A stretch of 64,000 nt of DNA from Ruania suaedae (GTDB taxonomy: Bacteria > Actinomycetota > Actinomycetes > Actinomycetales > Beutenbergiaceae), in assembly GCF_021049265.1 (NCBI RefSeq), contig NZ_CP088018.1, forward strand, positions 1,364,001 to 1,428,000, in the 5' to 3' direction. Below the pieces are notes generated by a model. That model did no database searches. It was not told where the DNA came from and saw nothing but the letters and a program-made list of their open reading frames with translations. Below, piece by piece: positions 21,060 to 30,762 of the stretch. Every line of letters starts with the position of its first letter. The first letter of the stretch is position 1. The translations under genes and the position numbers were made by a program.

Positions 21060-21082
21060 ATGTCGGTGGTCGGACATAGCCT
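21060..21082 (+). promoter_or_regulatory. RecA-NDp (PafBC-type) promoter of recA
   Basis: ATGTCGGTG, 8 bp, TAGCCT matches the LexA-independent DNA-damage promoter TTGTCRGTG-N8-TANNNT at all but the first base. The -10 at 21077-21082 is about 100 bp upstream of the recA ATG. This promoter class is activated by PafBC in mycobacteria. Confidence 0.75.
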
Positions 21083-21181
21083 GCGTTCGAGGTTGCCGCC
21101 CGGAGAGGGCGGGTCCCTGAAAAGACCAGTCCCATCCGAGAACGAGGCGGATCACCGCCCATCAGACGAAGAAGGTGAACC

Positions 21182-22237
21182 ATGGCTGCAGCACCCGCAG
21201 CAGATCGCAGCAAGGCTCTCGACGCCGCGCTCGCACAGATCGATCGGAACTTCGGCAAGGGCTCGGTGATGCGCCTCGGCGACGACACCCGGCCCCCGGT
21301 GGCAGTGATCCCGACCGGGTCCATCGCCCTGGACGTCGCTCTCGGAGTCGGCGGACTCCCGCGCGGACGCGTCATCGAGGTCTACGGCCCGGAGTCCTCC
21401 GGTAAGACGACCGTGGCACTGCACGCGGTCGCCAACGCTCAGAAGAACGGCGGCATCGCTGCCTTCATCGACGCCGAACACGCGCTCGACCCGGAGTACG
21501 CCAAGAAGCTCGGCGTGGACACTGACGCGCTCCTGGTGTCCCAGCCGGACACCGGTGAGCAGGCGCTGGAGATCATGGACATGCTGATCCGCTCCGGTGC
21601 CCTGGACATCATCGTGATCGACTCGGTGGCGGCACTGGTGCCGAAGGCCGAGATCGAAGGCGAGATGGGCGACAGCCACGTGGGTCTGCAGGCGCGGCTG
21701 ATGTCGCAGGCGCTGCGCAAGATCACCGGTGCGCTGAGCTCCTCGGGCACGACCGCGATTTTCATCAACCAGCTCCGCGAGAAGATCGGCGTGTTCTTCG
21801 GGTCCCCCGAGACGACCACGGGTGGCAAGGCGCTGAAGTTCTACGCCTCGGTGCGTATCGACGTGCGCCGGATCGAGACCCTCAAGGAGGGTACGGACTC
21901 GGTGGGTAACCGTACCCGCGCCAAGATCGTGAAGAACAAGATGGCCCCGCCGTTCAAGCAGGCCGAGTTCGACATCATCTACGGCGTCGGGATCTCGCGC
22001 GAGGGCAGTCTCATCGACCTCGGTGTCGAGCACGGGATCGTCCGCAAGTCCGGTGCCTGGTACACCTACGAAGGTGACCAGCTCGGCCAGGGCAAGGAGA
22101 ACTCCCGCCGATTCCTCAAGGACAACCCCGAGCTCGCAGTCGAGATCGAGGAGAAGATCAAGACCAAGCTCGGCATCGGCGTCAAGCTCGAGGCGGTCGA
22201 GGAAGCAGCCGACAAGGCGGAGGCTGTCGACTTCTGA
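21182..22237 (+). CDS. recA: Recombinase RecA
   Basis: A 351-residue RecA without intein. It forms filaments on single-stranded DNA, drives strand exchange and activates LexA self-cleavage. Walker A is GPESSGKT at residues 69-76; Walker B is [12 protein letters not shown]; the L2 loop region is [15 protein letters not shown]. The C-terminal tail is acidic ([12 protein letters not shown]), as usual. A good ribosome site precedes the ATG. Two damage-responsive promoters lie upstream. recX follows 116 bp later on the same strand. Confidence 0.99.
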   Translation: MAAAPAADRSKALDAALAQIDRNFGKGSVMRLGDDTRPPVAVIPTGSIALDVALGVGGLPRGRVIEVYGPESSGKTTVALHAVANAQKNGGIAAFIDAEHALDPEYAKKLGVDTDALLVSQPDTGEQALEIMDMLIRSGALDIIVIDSVAALVPKAEIEGEMGDSHVGLQARLMSQALRKITGALSSSGTTAIFINQLREKIGVFFGSPETTTGGKALKFYASVRIDVRRIETLKEGTDSVGNRTRAKIVKNKMAPPFKQAEFDIIYGVGISREGSLIDLGVEHGIVRKSGAWYTYEGDQLGQGKENSRRFLKDNPELAVEIEEKIKTKLGIGVKLEAVEEAADKAEAVDF

Positions 22238-22353
22238 CCCGGCCGCGAGCGGTCCGCCGGCGGCGTGACACCCAGGCCGTCGGCGGCCGCTCGACTCATC
22301 GATCGTCGAGGTTGACCGGAGATCAAGCCGAGCACCCAGGGGAGTGGTTCGAC

Positions 22354-22947
22354 GTGAGGACTCGACGCAGGGGCGCGCCCGGTCAGGACCCACCTGATCG
22401 CGGCGCAGCGGCCCAGGATGCCGAGCCCGACCCGGAGAACGTGGCGCGCACCATCGCGTTGCGCAAGCTGAATGCGGCACCGCAGTCCCGCGCACAGCTC
22501 GCCGAGGCCATGGCTGCCAAGGACGTGCCGGACGAGGTGGCGGAGAAGGTGCTCGACCGGTTCACCGAGGTCGGGCTCGTGGATGACGCCGCCTACGCCG
22601 AGATGTTCGTGCGCAGCCGCCACAACGATCGAGGACTCGCGCGGCGTGCCCTTGCCCAGGAACTCCGGCGCAAGGGCATCGAGGGGGATGTGGCGGACGA
22701 GGCGCTCGAGGCGGTGCAGCCCGAGGACGAGCATGAGCGCGCCCGGGAGCTGGTCCGGCGCAAGGCGCGCAGCACCACGGGGCTGGAGTTTCAGAAGCGG
22801 CGCCGCCGGCTCGTGAGCATGCTCGCGCGCAAGGGGTACGGTCCCGCTGTGGCACTCAGCGCCGTGGATGAGGTGCTGCGCGATGAGGCCGAGGAGGTAA
22901 CAGGGCAGGAAGCCGAGCAGCACGAGGGGTTCCTGGAGACCCCCTGA
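22354..22947 (+). CDS. recX: Regulatory protein RecX
   Basis: RecX binds RecA filaments and limits their activity. The 197-residue product has the three tandem three-helix repeats of the family: ARTIALRKLNAAPQSRAQLA, then VDDAAYAEMFVRSRH with ARRALAQELRRKGI, then RRRRLVSMLARKGYG. GTG 22354 is preferred because an AGGGGAG lies 9 nt upstream; an in-frame TTG at 22312 has no usable spacing. The N-terminal 35 residues before the first repeat are Arg/Pro-rich and disordered. Position after recA is universal in the phylum. It ends 67 bp from the convergent gluD stop. Confidence 0.93.
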   Translation: MRTRRRGAPGQDPPDRGAAAQDAEPDPENVARTIALRKLNAAPQSRAQLAEAMAAKDVPDEVAEKVLDRFTEVGLVDDAAYAEMFVRSRHNDRGLARRALAQELRRKGIEGDVADEALEAVQPEDEHERARELVRRKARSTTGLEFQKRRRRLVSMLARKGYGPAVALSAVDEVLRDEAEEVTGQEAEQHEGFLETP

Positions 22948-23014
22948 CGCACGCGGAGCCACAGAGGGTCCCGCTCACGACTACAGGCCTGCTGGTGTAG
23001 CGGCACCGCGCTTG

Positions 23015-23920
23015 TCACATGTTCCCGGTTTCGTCCCTGGTGTCGGCCGTGCCGGCAAGGCCGGTCGTGATGCCGACGCGGGGTGCGGCCTTGCCGGCAG
23101 CGCCGGACCGACCGCCGATTCGGCGCGCCAGCCGCCCGGCGACGAACGACAACACCACGTTGATCACGATGAACATCACGGCGGCGACGGCGAAGGCCTG
23201 CAGGATCGGGAATGGCGCATTGGAACCGATCAAGCGAGCCGAGCGCAGCAACTCCGGATAGGTGATGATGTAGCCGAGTGCGGTGTCCTTGAGGATGACG
23301 ACGAACTGGCTGATCAGGGACGGCAGCATGGCGATCAGCGCCTGCGGCAACTCCACGGAACGCAGCGACTGACCGCGGGTCATGCCGATCGCCAGCGCGG
23401 CTTCGCCTTGGCCCTTCGCCAGCCCGTGCACGCCGGAACGGACCAGCTCGGCGATGATCGAGCCGTTGTAGAGGGTCAGGCCGATCACGACCCCGAACAG
23501 TGGCGCATCCTCGGGCGTGACATTCAGCACGAGTGCCGCAGTGAACCAGCCGGCGATCATCATGATGAGCACCGGCACAGCGCGGAAGAACTCCACGATC
23601 AGGCTGCAGAATCCGCGGATCACCGGATTCCGGGCGAGTCGGCCCACCCCGAAGAGCAGGCCGAAGATCATCGCGAGCACGATCGAGTACGCAGCAGCCG
23701 TCAGCGTGTTCTGCAGCCCGGGGAGGAAGTAGAACTGCCACGTGTCCGGCTCGATCATCGCGGCCCACTTGGCTGGATCGAACTGGCCCTTCTCCGCCAT
23801 CTGGACGATGGCCCAGGCCAGGATCCCGAGGACGAGGATCGTCCCAGCGACGTTGCCGATCCTGATATTGCGACGCGCCTTGGGGCCGGGGGCGTCGAAC
23901 AGGACTGATTGTGCGCTCAT
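23015..23920 (-). CDS. gluD: Glutamate ABC transporter permease (GluD type)
   Basis: A 301-residue membrane protein with an N-terminal anchor helix (residues about 22-42) and five more helices of the polar amino acid (HisM) permease family. The EAA loop that docks to the ATPase is seen as GQGEAALAIGMTRGQSLR. The tail after the last helix (residues about 270-301) is basic and disordered. It overlaps the gluC stop by 4 bp on the minus strand. Last gene of the gluABCD operon that imports glutamate or a related amino acid. Confidence 0.9.
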   Translation of the reverse strand: MSAQSVLFDAPGPKARRNIRIGNVAGTILVLGILAWAIVQMAEKGQFDPAKWAAMIEPDTWQFYFLPGLQNTLTAAAYSIVLAMIFGLLFGVGRLARNPVIRGFCSLIVEFFRAVPVLIMMIAGWFTAALVLNVTPEDAPLFGVVIGLTLYNGSIIAELVRSGVHGLAKGQGEAALAIGMTRGQSLRSVELPQALIAMLPSLISQFVVILKDTALGYIITYPELLRSARLIGSNAPFPILQAFAVAAVMFIVINVVLSFVAGRLARRIGGRSGAAGKAAPRVGITTGLAGTADTRDETGNM

Positions 23921-24597
23921 CGGGACACCGCCAGACGTCGTGAGAGGTAGGTCGTCACAAGCCCGACCGGGACCACGATGATCACGAAGCCGACCGCGAT
24001 GGTCAGGAAGATGGGAACGACGTAGTTCGCATCGTTCTCGATCATCGACCGCATCAGCACCGAGATCTCGGGGACGGATGCGGCGGCGGCGACCGTGCTG
24101 TTCTTGATCAAGGCAATCAGGGTGTTGCCCAGTGGTGCGATGGCGCCCCGAAGCGCCTGCGGAAGGATCACGAGCCGGGCTGCAGGAAGGAAGGCCAGAC
24201 CGATCGCGCGAGCGGCCTCGGCCTGGCCGACCGGCACGGTGTTCACTCCTGATCGGATCGACTCGGTCACGAAGGATGCGTGGTAGATCGTCAGCGCCAC
24301 CACGGCCAGCCAGAAGAAGTTGGTCGCGAAGTCGTCCGAGAACTGAATACCGAGTTGCGGCCAGAGCACGAGAATCCCCGAGGCCATCACGATGGTGAGT
24401 GGCGTGTTCCGCACGAGGTTCACGTAGCCCGCGCCGGCGAGCTGCAGGGAGGGGATCGGTGAGATACGCATCATGGCCAGGACGGTGCCCAGCACGAAAG
24501 CGAAGATCGCGGCGAAGAAGGTCAGCTTCAGGTTGACCCAGTAGGCACCAGCGATGTCGTAGGTGGAGAGGACCTCGAGGAAGTCACTCACCGGCAC
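23917..24597 (-). CDS. gluC: Glutamate ABC transporter permease (GluC type)
   Basis: A 226-residue permease with five to six membrane helices. The ATPase-contact loop is GQAEAARAIGLAFLPAARL. It pairs with gluD as the two-subunit membrane channel. GTG 24597 is taken as start; a second in-frame GTG at 24591 is equally possible. It is separated from gluB by 96 bp that contain a strong hairpin, so it is probably made at a lower level than the binding protein. Confidence 0.9.
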   Translation of the reverse strand: MPVSDFLEVLSTYDIAGAYWVNLKLTFFAAIFAFVLGTVLAMMRISPIPSLQLAGAGYVNLVRNTPLTIVMASGILVLWPQLGIQFSDDFATNFFWLAVVALTIYHASFVTESIRSGVNTVPVGQAEAARAIGLAFLPAARLVILPQALRGAIAPLGNTLIALIKNSTVAAAASVPEISVLMRSMIENDANYVVPIFLTIAVGFVIIVVPVGLVTTYLSRRLAVSR

Positions 24598-24648
24598 ACC
24601 ACCTTCGTCAGGTCGGGCCTCGATGTCACGAGGCGATCAGCGGGGACA

Positions 24649-24687
24649 TGCGTGTGGTGGCGGCCGATCGTGCCGCCACCACACGCA
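24649..24687 (-). terminator. Strong hairpin between gluB and gluC
   Basis: Arms 24649-24664 and 24672-24687 are perfect 16-bp complements (GCGTGTGGTGGCGGC type) around a 7-nt loop. It starts 6 bp after the gluB stop. There is no T-run, so it may act as an mRNA-stabilising or partial-termination element that keeps gluAB transcript levels above gluCD. Confidence 0.8.
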
Positions 24688-24693
24688 CTCCGG

Positions 24694-25587
24694 TCAGGAC
24701 GAGCAGCCGCGCATCTCCGGCGGGTTCAACTCGCTGTTCGGCGTGTACCCGGTGCCGTCGGTGTTGGACGTCACCGCTTCTTCCCACGAGCCGTCGTCGA
24801 TCATGGCCTGGATCGCTGCGTTGATGTCCTCGCAGAGGTCCGAACCATCGGGAAGGCCGACGCCGTAGTTCTCCTCGGAGAACGGGCTGCCGACCACCTG
24901 CAGGCTCCCGCTGCCCTCGGCAGCGGCGAGGCCGGCGAGGATGATGTCATCGGTCGTCACGGCGTCGACCTGGCCGCCGGTGAGGAACTGGATGCACTCG
25001 GAGTACCCGGGCTGCTCGATGAGGTTGGCGCCCGCCGCGTACTCGTCCACGACGCGCTGCGCAGATGTCGAACCCGAGACGGAGCAGAGGTTGAGCTCGT
25101 CCAACGACTCCGGCCCCGTGATGGTGCCCTCGTCCTCGGCACGGATGAGCAGGTCCTGACCCGCGACGAAGTACGGCCCGGCGAAGTCGACGGCCTCGTC
25201 GCGTTCGTCGGTGATCGAGTAGGTCGCGAAGATCATGTCGACCTGCCCGTTCTGCAGCATCGTCTCGCGCTGTGCCGACGGTGCTTCGACGAACTCGATC
25301 TGATCCGGCGAGTACCCGAGCTGCTCGGTGACGTAGAGCGCCACGTCGACGTCGAAGCCCGTGTAGTCACCACCGTCCTGGAAGCCGAGACCCGGCTGGT
25401 CGAACTTGATGCCGATCCGCAGGCCCTCGGACATCTCGCCACCGTCGTCGGTCGCTTCGCCGCCGTCGTCGGTCATCTCCTCGCCGCCGGTCTCCTCCTG
25501 CTCGCCCGGCTCGGCGGTGCTACAGGCCCCCAACGTCAGTGCCCCCACGGCGGCGAATGCCGCCAACGCTACGCGTGTGCTCTTCAT
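24694..25587 (-). CDS. gluB: Glutamate-binding lipoprotein of ABC transporter (GluB type)
   Basis: A 297-residue periplasmic-type binding protein (SBP family 3) tethered by lipid: lipobox LGAC with Cys22. A long acidic linker (residues 24-52) contains the repeat TDDGGE twice. The mature domain shows the family pattern LRIGIKFDQPGLGF, YTGFDVDVALYV, and IFATYSITDERDEAVDFAGP. Two Cys near positions 174 and 207 (NLCSVSG, SECIQF) may pair. A GAAGGAG site precedes the ATG. Position between the ATPase and permease genes gives the order gluA-B-C-D known from Corynebacterium; glutamate specificity is inferred from that order. Confidence 0.9.
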   Translation of the reverse strand: MKSTRVALAAFAAVGALTLGACSTAEPGEQEETGGEEMTDDGGEATDDGGEMSEGLRIGIKFDQPGLGFQDGGDYTGFDVDVALYVTEQLGYSPDQIEFVEAPSAQRETMLQNGQVDMIFATYSITDERDEAVDFAGPYFVAGQDLLIRAEDEGTITGPESLDELNLCSVSGSTSAQRVVDEYAAGANLIEQPGYSECIQFLTGGQVDAVTTDDIILAGLAAAEGSGSLQVVGSPFSEENYGVGLPDGSDLCEDINAAIQAMIDDGSWEEAVTSNTDGTGYTPNSELNPPEMRGCSS

Positions 25588-25655
25588 GATGTCTCCTTCA
25601 GGTTGTGCGGGAGTGGTTCGCCGGGCTGCGAGGGTTCCTCGACGGCCCGGGCTTC

Positions 25656-26453
25656 TCAGTGCGCCAGGATCTTCCCGAGGAAGTCCTGGGCACGATGGCT
25701 CTGTGGATCGGTGAAGAACTTCTCGGGTTCGGCCTCCTCGACGATCTGGCCGTCGGCCATGAAGACCACCCGGTCGGCCGCCTTGCGCGCGAATCCCATC
25801 TCGTGGGTGACGACCACCATCGTCATGCCCTCCTTGGCGAGGGCGACCATGGTGTCGAGCACCTCGTTCACCATCTCCGGGTCCAGCGCCGAGGTGGGCT
25901 CGTCGAAGAGCAGCACCTTCGGCTCCATCGCGAGCGCGCGGGCGATGGCGACCCGCTGCTGCTGTCCGCCGGAGAGCTGTGCCGGCAACTTCTCCGCCTG
26001 GTTGGCCACCCCGACCCGCTCCAGCAGCTCCATGGCGCGCTTCTTCGCCGTCGCGGGCTTGGCCCGCTTGACCTTGATGGGACCGAGCGTGACGTTCTCG
26101 AGGATCGTCTTGTGCGCGAACAGGTTGAAGGACTGGAACACCATGCCGACGTCGGCGCGCAGCCTGGCCAGCGCCTTGCCCTCCTCCGGCAGCGGCTGCC
26201 CGTCCAGGGTGATCGTGCCCGAGTTGATCGGCTCGAGGCGGTTGATCGCCCGGCACAGGGTCGACTTCCCGGATCCGGACGGGCCGATCACCACCACCAC
26301 CTCGCCCCGATGCACGGTGAGGTTGATGTCCTGGAGCACGTGCAGATCGCCGAAGTACTTGTTGACGTCGGCGAGCACAACGAGCGGCTCGCCGGAATGG
26401 CTTGGCACCTGGTCGCCGTCGGGTGTGACGGAGTTCACGGAGCTGTCAGTCAT
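25656..26453 (-). CDS. gluA: Glutamate ABC transporter ATP-binding protein (GluA type)
   Basis: A 265-residue ABC ATPase of the polar amino acid family. Walker A is GPSGSGKST at residues 57-65, the signature is LSGGQQQR, Walker B is [11 protein letters not shown], and the H-loop is VVTHEMGFA. It energises the GluCD channel. The ATG at 26453 lies 6 nt after a TAGGTT hexamer on the minus strand, so the operon mRNA is probably leaderless. It is divergent from miaB. Confidence 0.94.
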   Translation of the reverse strand: MTDSSVNSVTPDGDQVPSHSGEPLVVLADVNKYFGDLHVLQDINLTVHRGEVVVVIGPSGSGKSTLCRAINRLEPINSGTITLDGQPLPEEGKALARLRADVGMVFQSFNLFAHKTILENVTLGPIKVKRAKPATAKKRAMELLERVGVANQAEKLPAQLSGGQQQRVAIARALAMEPKVLLFDEPTSALDPEMVNEVLDTMVALAKEGMTMVVVTHEMGFARKAADRVVFMADGQIVEEAEPEKFFTDPQSHRAQDFLGKILAH

Positions 26454-26459
26454 AGACGC

Positions 26460-26465
26460 AACCTA
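26460..26465 (-). promoter_or_regulatory. Leaderless -10 element of the gluABCD operon
   Basis: TAGGTT on the minus strand ends 6 nt before the gluA ATG. Confidence 0.55.
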
Positions 26466-26599
26466 ACTCCTCTGTGTGACGCGGGGGAGGCACATCGGTC
26501 ACAGAACGGACACGATCCGTTCATCGACCCTCGTGCGGCAGCCGCGTCGGAGCCCCGCGCCGGGGGCCGGGCAACCGCGAGATCCTGCCGACGAGCGCG

Positions 26600-26605
26600 T
26601 AGAAT
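26600..26605 (+). promoter_or_regulatory. Leaderless -10 element of miaB
   Basis: TAGAAT ends 8 nt before the GTG at 26614. Confidence 0.55.
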
Positions 26606-26613
26606 CAGCACGC

Positions 26614-28170
26614 GTGAGCACCCTCGACCGCCCCCGCACCTACATGGTGCGCACGCTCGGCTGCCAGATGAACGTGCACGACTCCGAGCGCATGGCCGGC
26701 CTGCTCGAGGACGCCGGCTACACGCCGGCTACCACCCGCGGTGCGGGCTCGCTGATGGCCGAGGCCCAAGGGGCCGATGTCGTGGTGATCAACACCTGCG
26801 CCGTCCGGGAAAACGCCTCGGATCGCCTCTACGGCAACCTCGGCCAGCTCGCCAGCCTGAAGAAGACCAACCCGCACCTGCAGATCGCCGTCGGCGGCTG
26901 CCTGGCCCAGCAGGACCAGGGCGGCATCGTCGATCGCGCGCCCTGGGTGGACGTCGTCTTCGGCACCCACAACATCGACGTCCTGCCCGCCATGCTCGAG
27001 CGCGCCCGGCACAACGAGACCGCGCAAATCGAACTGGAGGAGTCGCTCAAGACGTTCCCCTCCACGCTGCCCACCAAGCGGGAGAGCGCCTACGCCGCCT
27101 GGGTGTCCATCTCGGTCGGCTGCAACAACACCTGCACCTTCTGCATCGTGCCGCACCTGCGCGGCAAGGAACGCGACCGTCGACCCGGGGACGTGCTTGC
27201 CGAGGTGGAGGCCGTCGTGGCGCAGGGAGCCATCGAGGTGACCCTGCTCGGCCAGAACGTCAACTCCTACGGCGTCGGGTTCGGCGACCGGGGCGCCTTC
27301 GCCAAGCTGCTGCGGGCCACCGGCAGGATCGACGGCCTCGAGCGGGTCCGGTTCACCTCCCCCCACCCGGCGGCGTTCACCGACGACGTCATCGAGGCGA
27401 TGGCCGAGACCCCGAACGTGATGCCGCAGCTGCACATGCCGCTGCAGTCCGGCTCGGACCGGGTGCTGCGGGCCATGCGCCGCTCCTACCGCAGCGCGAA
27501 GTTCCTCGGCATCCTGGACCGGGTCCGCGAGCAGATCCCGCGCGCCGCGATCACCACCGACATCATCGTCGGCTTCCCGGGGGAGACCGAGGAGGACTTC
27601 CAAGCCACCCTCGACGTGGTCGAGGCGTCCCGGTTCGCCAGCGCCTTCACCTTTCAGTACTCCCCGCGCCCGGGCACGCCGGCTGTGGATCTACCCGACC
27701 AGGTACCGCCCGAGGTGGTCGCCGAGCGGTACGCGCGCCTGGCAGCACTGCAGGACCGCATCTCGGAGGAGGAGAACGCCGCGCAGGTGGGCCGCACCCT
27801 CGACGTCCTGATCGCCCAGAGCGAGGGCCGCAAGGACACCGCCACCCAGCGGCTGACCGGGCGCGCCGAGGACAACCGCCTCGTCCACGTCGGGCTGCCC
27901 GAGCATGTGGCCGGCCTGCCCGAGATGGAGCGGCCGCGCCCCGGGGACATGGTCACCGCGACCGTCACCCGCTCCGCGCCCTACCACCTCATCGCCGACT
28001 CCGGTCTTGCCGGTGGCACCTTCGCGGTGCGTCGCACCCGCGCCGGGGATGCGTGGCAGGCCCGCCAGGAAGGCGGGCACTCCCACGGCGCGCCCGGATC
28101 TCCCGACGGCGGCCCGCCCGCCGGCGCCCCGGTCACCCTGGGCATGCCCTCGCTGCGCGTGCGCGCCTGA
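26614..28170 (+). CDS. miaB: tRNA-2-methylthio-N6-dimethylallyladenosine synthase
   Basis: MiaB is a radical SAM methylthiotransferase that modifies A37 of tRNAs after MiaA has added the isoprenoid. The 518-residue protein has the N-terminal UPF0004 domain with cluster-binding Cys17 (LGCQMN), NTCAVRENA and GGCLAQQ, the radical SAM motif Cys170-x3-Cys174-x2-Cys177, and a C-terminal TRAM domain. A Pro/Gly-rich tail of about 40 residues follows TRAM. GTG 26614 is set by the leaderless -10 and by family alignment ([12 protein letters not shown]). miaA starts 4 bp after the stop. Confidence 0.96.
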   Translation: MSTLDRPRTYMVRTLGCQMNVHDSERMAGLLEDAGYTPATTRGAGSLMAEAQGADVVVINTCAVRENASDRLYGNLGQLASLKKTNPHLQIAVGGCLAQQDQGGIVDRAPWVDVVFGTHNIDVLPAMLERARHNETAQIELEESLKTFPSTLPTKRESAYAAWVSISVGCNNTCTFCIVPHLRGKERDRRPGDVLAEVEAVVAQGAIEVTLLGQNVNSYGVGFGDRGAFAKLLRATGRIDGLERVRFTSPHPAAFTDDVIEAMAETPNVMPQLHMPLQSGSDRVLRAMRRSYRSAKFLGILDRVREQIPRAAITTDIIVGFPGETEEDFQATLDVVEASRFASAFTFQYSPRPGTPAVDLPDQVPPEVVAERYARLAALQDRISEEENAAQVGRTLDVLIAQSEGRKDTATQRLTGRAEDNRLVHVGLPEHVAGLPEMERPRPGDMVTATVTRSAPYHLIADSGLAGGTFAVRRTRAGDAWQARQEGGHSHGAPGSPDGGPPAGAPVTLGMPSLRVRA

Positions 28171-28174
28171 CACC

Positions 28175-29098
28175 GTGGCTGATCCACCGCTGATCGCCGT
28201 CGTCGGCCCCACCGCGACCGGCAAGTCCGATCTCGCCCTCGACCTGGCTGAGTTGCTGGGCAGCGAGGCCGGCGGTGAGACCGGAGCCGAGATCGTCAAC
28301 GCCGATGCGATGCAGTTCTACCGGGGCATGGACATCGGCACCGCCAAGCTTCCTCCGGCCGAGCGTCGAGGCATCGCCCACCACCAGCTCGATGTGCTGG
28401 AGGTGACCGAGGAGGCCAACGTGGCCCACTACCAACAGCAGGCCCGAGCCGATGTGGCGGCGATCCACGCGCGCGGCCGCGCGGCGATCGTGGTGGGCGG
28501 CTCCGGCCTCTACGTGCGCGCTCTGCTGGACCGGATCGAGTTCCCCGGCACCGATCCGCAGGTCCGGGCCGCGTGGGAGCGGCGCGCCGCCGACGAAGGG
28601 CCAGGGATGCTGCACCAGGAGCTCGCCCGGCAAGACCCCGAGGCCGCGAGCCGGATCGATCGTGCCAACACCCGCCGGATCGTACGGGCGCTGGAGGTCA
28701 TCGAGCTCACCGGCCGGCCGTACTCGGCGAACCTGCCCGACCACACCTACGAGATCCCGGCCGTGCAGATGGGTCTCGACCTGCCCGACGACGACCTCGA
28801 CCGGCGCATCGCCGCCCGGGCGCGGCGGATGTTCGCCGACGGGCTGGCCGCCGAGACCGAGCTCCTGCTCGAGGAGGGTCTTCAGCAGGGGCGCACCGCC
28901 TCCCGGGCCGTCGGGTACGCGCAGGCCATCGCCTGGATCCGGGGGGAATGCACGGAGGCCGAGGCCATCGAGAGCACTGCCGTGGCCACCCGTCAGCTCG
29001 CGCGCCGCCAGCGCAAGTGGTTCCGGCGCGACCCCCGCCTGACCTGGCTCGCCCCGGGGCCGGACCTGCTCGACCGGGCACGTAGGCTGAGCGCGTGA
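28175..29098 (+). CDS. miaA: tRNA dimethylallyltransferase
   Basis: MiaA transfers a dimethylallyl group to N6 of A37 in tRNAs reading UNN codons; MiaB then thiomethylates it. The 307-residue length is typical. The P-loop GPTATGKS is at residues 11-18; [15 protein letters not shown] and [12 protein letters not shown] are the DMAPP and tRNA binding segments. GTG 28175 lies 4 bp after the miaB stop, and the stop overlaps dapF by 4 bp. The miaB-miaA-dapF-hflX series is conserved in actinobacteria. Confidence 0.95.
   Translation: MADPPLIAVVGPTATGKSDLALDLAELLGSEAGGETGAEIVNADAMQFYRGMDIGTAKLPPAERRGIAHHQLDVLEVTEEANVAHYQQQARADVAAIHARGRAAIVVGGSGLYVRALLDRIEFPGTDPQVRAAWERRAADEGPGMLHQELARQDPEAASRIDRANTRRIVRALEVIELTGRPYSANLPDHTYEIPAVQMGLDLPDDDLDRRIAARARRMFADGLAAETELLLEEGLQQGRTASRAVGYAQAIAWIRGECTEAEAIESTAVATRQLARRQRKWFRRDPRLTWLAPGPDLLDRARRLSA
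29083..29088 (+). promoter_or_regulatory. Leaderless -10 element of dapF inside miaA
   Basis: TAGGCT lies within the last codons of miaA and ends 6 nt before the dapF GTG, so dapF may also be transcribed on its own. Confidence 0.45.
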
Positions 29099-30021
29099 AC
29101 GCAGCGGATCTGCCCACCTTCGTCAAGGGCCACGGCACCGGCAACGACTTCCTCCTGTACGCCGACCCCGACGGCGTCGCCGACCTGACCGCCGAGATGG
29201 TCGCCGCGGTGGCCGACCGGCACACCGGCTTCGGAGCCGACGGCGTGATCCGGGCTGTGCGCACCAGCGCGCCCGGTCTCCCCGCGGGGATCGCCGGGAG
29301 CGAGGCGGAGTGGTTCATGGACTACCGCAACGCCGACGGGTCGATCGCCGAGATGTGCGGCAACGGCATCCGCGTGTTCGCGGCCTTCCTGCGCCACGAG
29401 AGCCTGCTCGACCTGCCCGAGGGCGCCACCACCGCCATCGCGACCCGGGCAGGGGTGCTGCAGGTGCGCCGCGAGGGCGAGGAGTACGCCGTCGACATGG
29501 GTGTGTGGTCGGTCCCCGGCGGTGCGGAGGCGCTCGCCGAGGGCTTCGACGTCAGCGTCGTGGTGCCCGGCCTGAGCGAGCAGCGCCCCGGCCTGCGCCT
29601 CGATCTGCCGAACCCGCACACCGTCGTGGCGGTCGAGTCGGCCGAGGAGCTCGAGGAACTGGACCTGCACCGGGCTCCCGGGGTCGACCCGGTCCCCGAC
29701 CACGGCACCAACGTCGAGTTCGTGCTGCCGCTCGGGGAGCAGGAGGTGGACGAGGTCGACCGGGACGGTCAGGTCACCGGCACCGTCACCATGGGGATCA
29801 TCCGGATGCGCGTGCACGAGCGCGGCGTGGGAGAGACGCTCTCCTGCGGCACCGGTGCCTGCGCCGCGGCGCTGGCCGTGCGGACCTGGTTCGGCGACGG
29901 CGCCCCCGACGAGTGGCAGGTGCAGGTCCCGGGCGGCACGCTGCGCGTGCGCGCGCTCGCCGGCCAGCACGTGGAGCTGGCCGGACCGGCCGAGCTGGTG
30001 GGGCGCGTCACGCCGCTGTAG
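29095..30021 (+). CDS. dapF: Diaminopimelate epimerase
   Basis: DapF converts LL- to meso-diaminopimelate by a two-base mechanism. Both catalytic Cys are present: Cys88 in EMCGNGIR and Cys251 in [10 protein letters not shown]. The 308-residue, two-lobe product starts [11 protein letters not shown] as expected. The GTG overlaps the miaA stop by 4 bp. It converges with the methyltransferase gene, with only 6 bp between their stops. Meso-diaminopimelate made here can go into the wall or be decarboxylated to lysine; the MurE motif in this window favours the latter for the wall. Confidence 0.96.
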   Translation: MNAADLPTFVKGHGTGNDFLLYADPDGVADLTAEMVAAVADRHTGFGADGVIRAVRTSAPGLPAGIAGSEAEWFMDYRNADGSIAEMCGNGIRVFAAFLRHESLLDLPEGATTAIATRAGVLQVRREGEEYAVDMGVWSVPGGAEALAEGFDVSVVVPGLSEQRPGLRLDLPNPHTVVAVESAEELEELDLHRAPGVDPVPDHGTNVEFVLPLGEQEVDEVDRDGQVTGTVTMGIIRMRVHERGVGETLSCGTGACAAALAVRTWFGDGAPDEWQVQVPGGTLRVRALAGQHVELAGPAELVGRVTPL

Positions 30022-30027
30022 CGGGCC

Positions 30028-30624
30028 TCAGGCGCCGCGGACCTGCAGCACCCGGAAGCCCTTCGCGCTCGCGACGCGGTCGGCCGTCAGCCCGAGCTCG
30101 GCCGTGATCCAGCGTTGCAACGAGTCCGAGCCGAGGTTCTTGGCCACCACGAGGTGGGCCAGCGCCCCGGGACGCAACCGGGGCAGCCAGGTGCGCAGCA
30201 GCTTGTGCAGGGCGGGCTTGCCGATCCGGATCGGAGGGTTGGACCAGAGCGCGTCCAGCCGCAGGTCCGGTTCCGCGCCGAGCAGGTCCTCCGGTCGCCA
30301 CGCCTCGACCCCGTGCCCCGCCCCGTTCAGCCGGGTCAGCTCCAGTGCACGCTCGTTGACGTCGACGGCCAGCACGCGGGCGCCGGGGCTCGCCTGGGCC
30401 AGCGCCAGCGCGATCGGCCCCCAGCCGCAGCCGAGGTCGAGCAGGATTCCCGACGGCGGAGGGTCGCCCACGGTCTCCAGCAGCACCGTGGTGCCGGGGT
30501 CGAGCCGTTCGGCCGAGAACACGCCGGAGTCGACCTGCACCGAGGTCCGGGTGCCCCGCAGGGTGACGGTGAGCGTGCGCCGTCGGCCGGGTCCCTCGGG
30601 TGAGGTGAAGTAGTGACTGCTCAC
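30028..30624 (-). CDS. RsmC/RlmG-like class I methyltransferase
   Basis: A 198-residue SAM-dependent methyltransferase. Motif I is LLDLGCGWGPIALALA, and the NPP motif that marks N-methylation of nucleic acid or Gln is LWSNPPI. It is the single-domain form of the RsmC family (m2G in 16S rRNA), lacking the N-terminal pseudo-domain of E. coli RsmC. The GTG at 30624 lies 8 nt after TAGGGT on the minus strand (leaderless). The rRNA target is inferred from family only. Confidence 0.88.
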   Translation of the reverse strand: MSSHYFTSPEGPGRRRTLTVTLRGTRTSVQVDSGVFSAERLDPGTTVLLETVGDPPPSGILLDLGCGWGPIALALAQASPGARVLAVDVNERALELTRLNGAGHGVEAWRPEDLLGAEPDLRLDALWSNPPIRIGKPALHKLLRTWLPRLRPGALAHLVVAKNLGSDSLQRWITAELGLTADRVASAKGFRVLQVRGA

Positions 30625-30632
30625 GAGCGTCC

Positions 30633-30638
30633 ACCCTA
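30633..30638 (-). promoter_or_regulatory. Leaderless -10 element of the methyltransferase gene
   Basis: TAGGGT on the minus strand ends 8 nt before the GTG at 30624. Confidence 0.5.
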
Positions 30639-30762
30639 CTGACGTCACCTCCCTGCACGTGCCGGTGCGCGGCACCTCCGACGTGTGCTCTGGGTGAAAT
30701 CCCTTGGCCGCCACGCGCGCAGGTGGGATCGTAGAGGATCGCTTCCTGATCGAGAGGACACC

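Larger units (their letters stand above)
20844..21181. other. Intergenic region upstream of recA
   Basis: The only gene-free stretch longer than 300 bp. The first 130 bp after DUF3046 hold nothing recognised. From 20973 on it holds the LexA-controlled promoter and then the RecA-NDp promoter of recA, followed by an approximately 95-nt leader with an AGAAGGTG ribosome site just before the ATG. Confidence 0.7.

Noticed and set aside
22312-22353. TTG start for recX
   Set aside because: The GAGG directly touches the codon, leaving no spacing; GTG 22354 has AGGGGAG at 9 nt.
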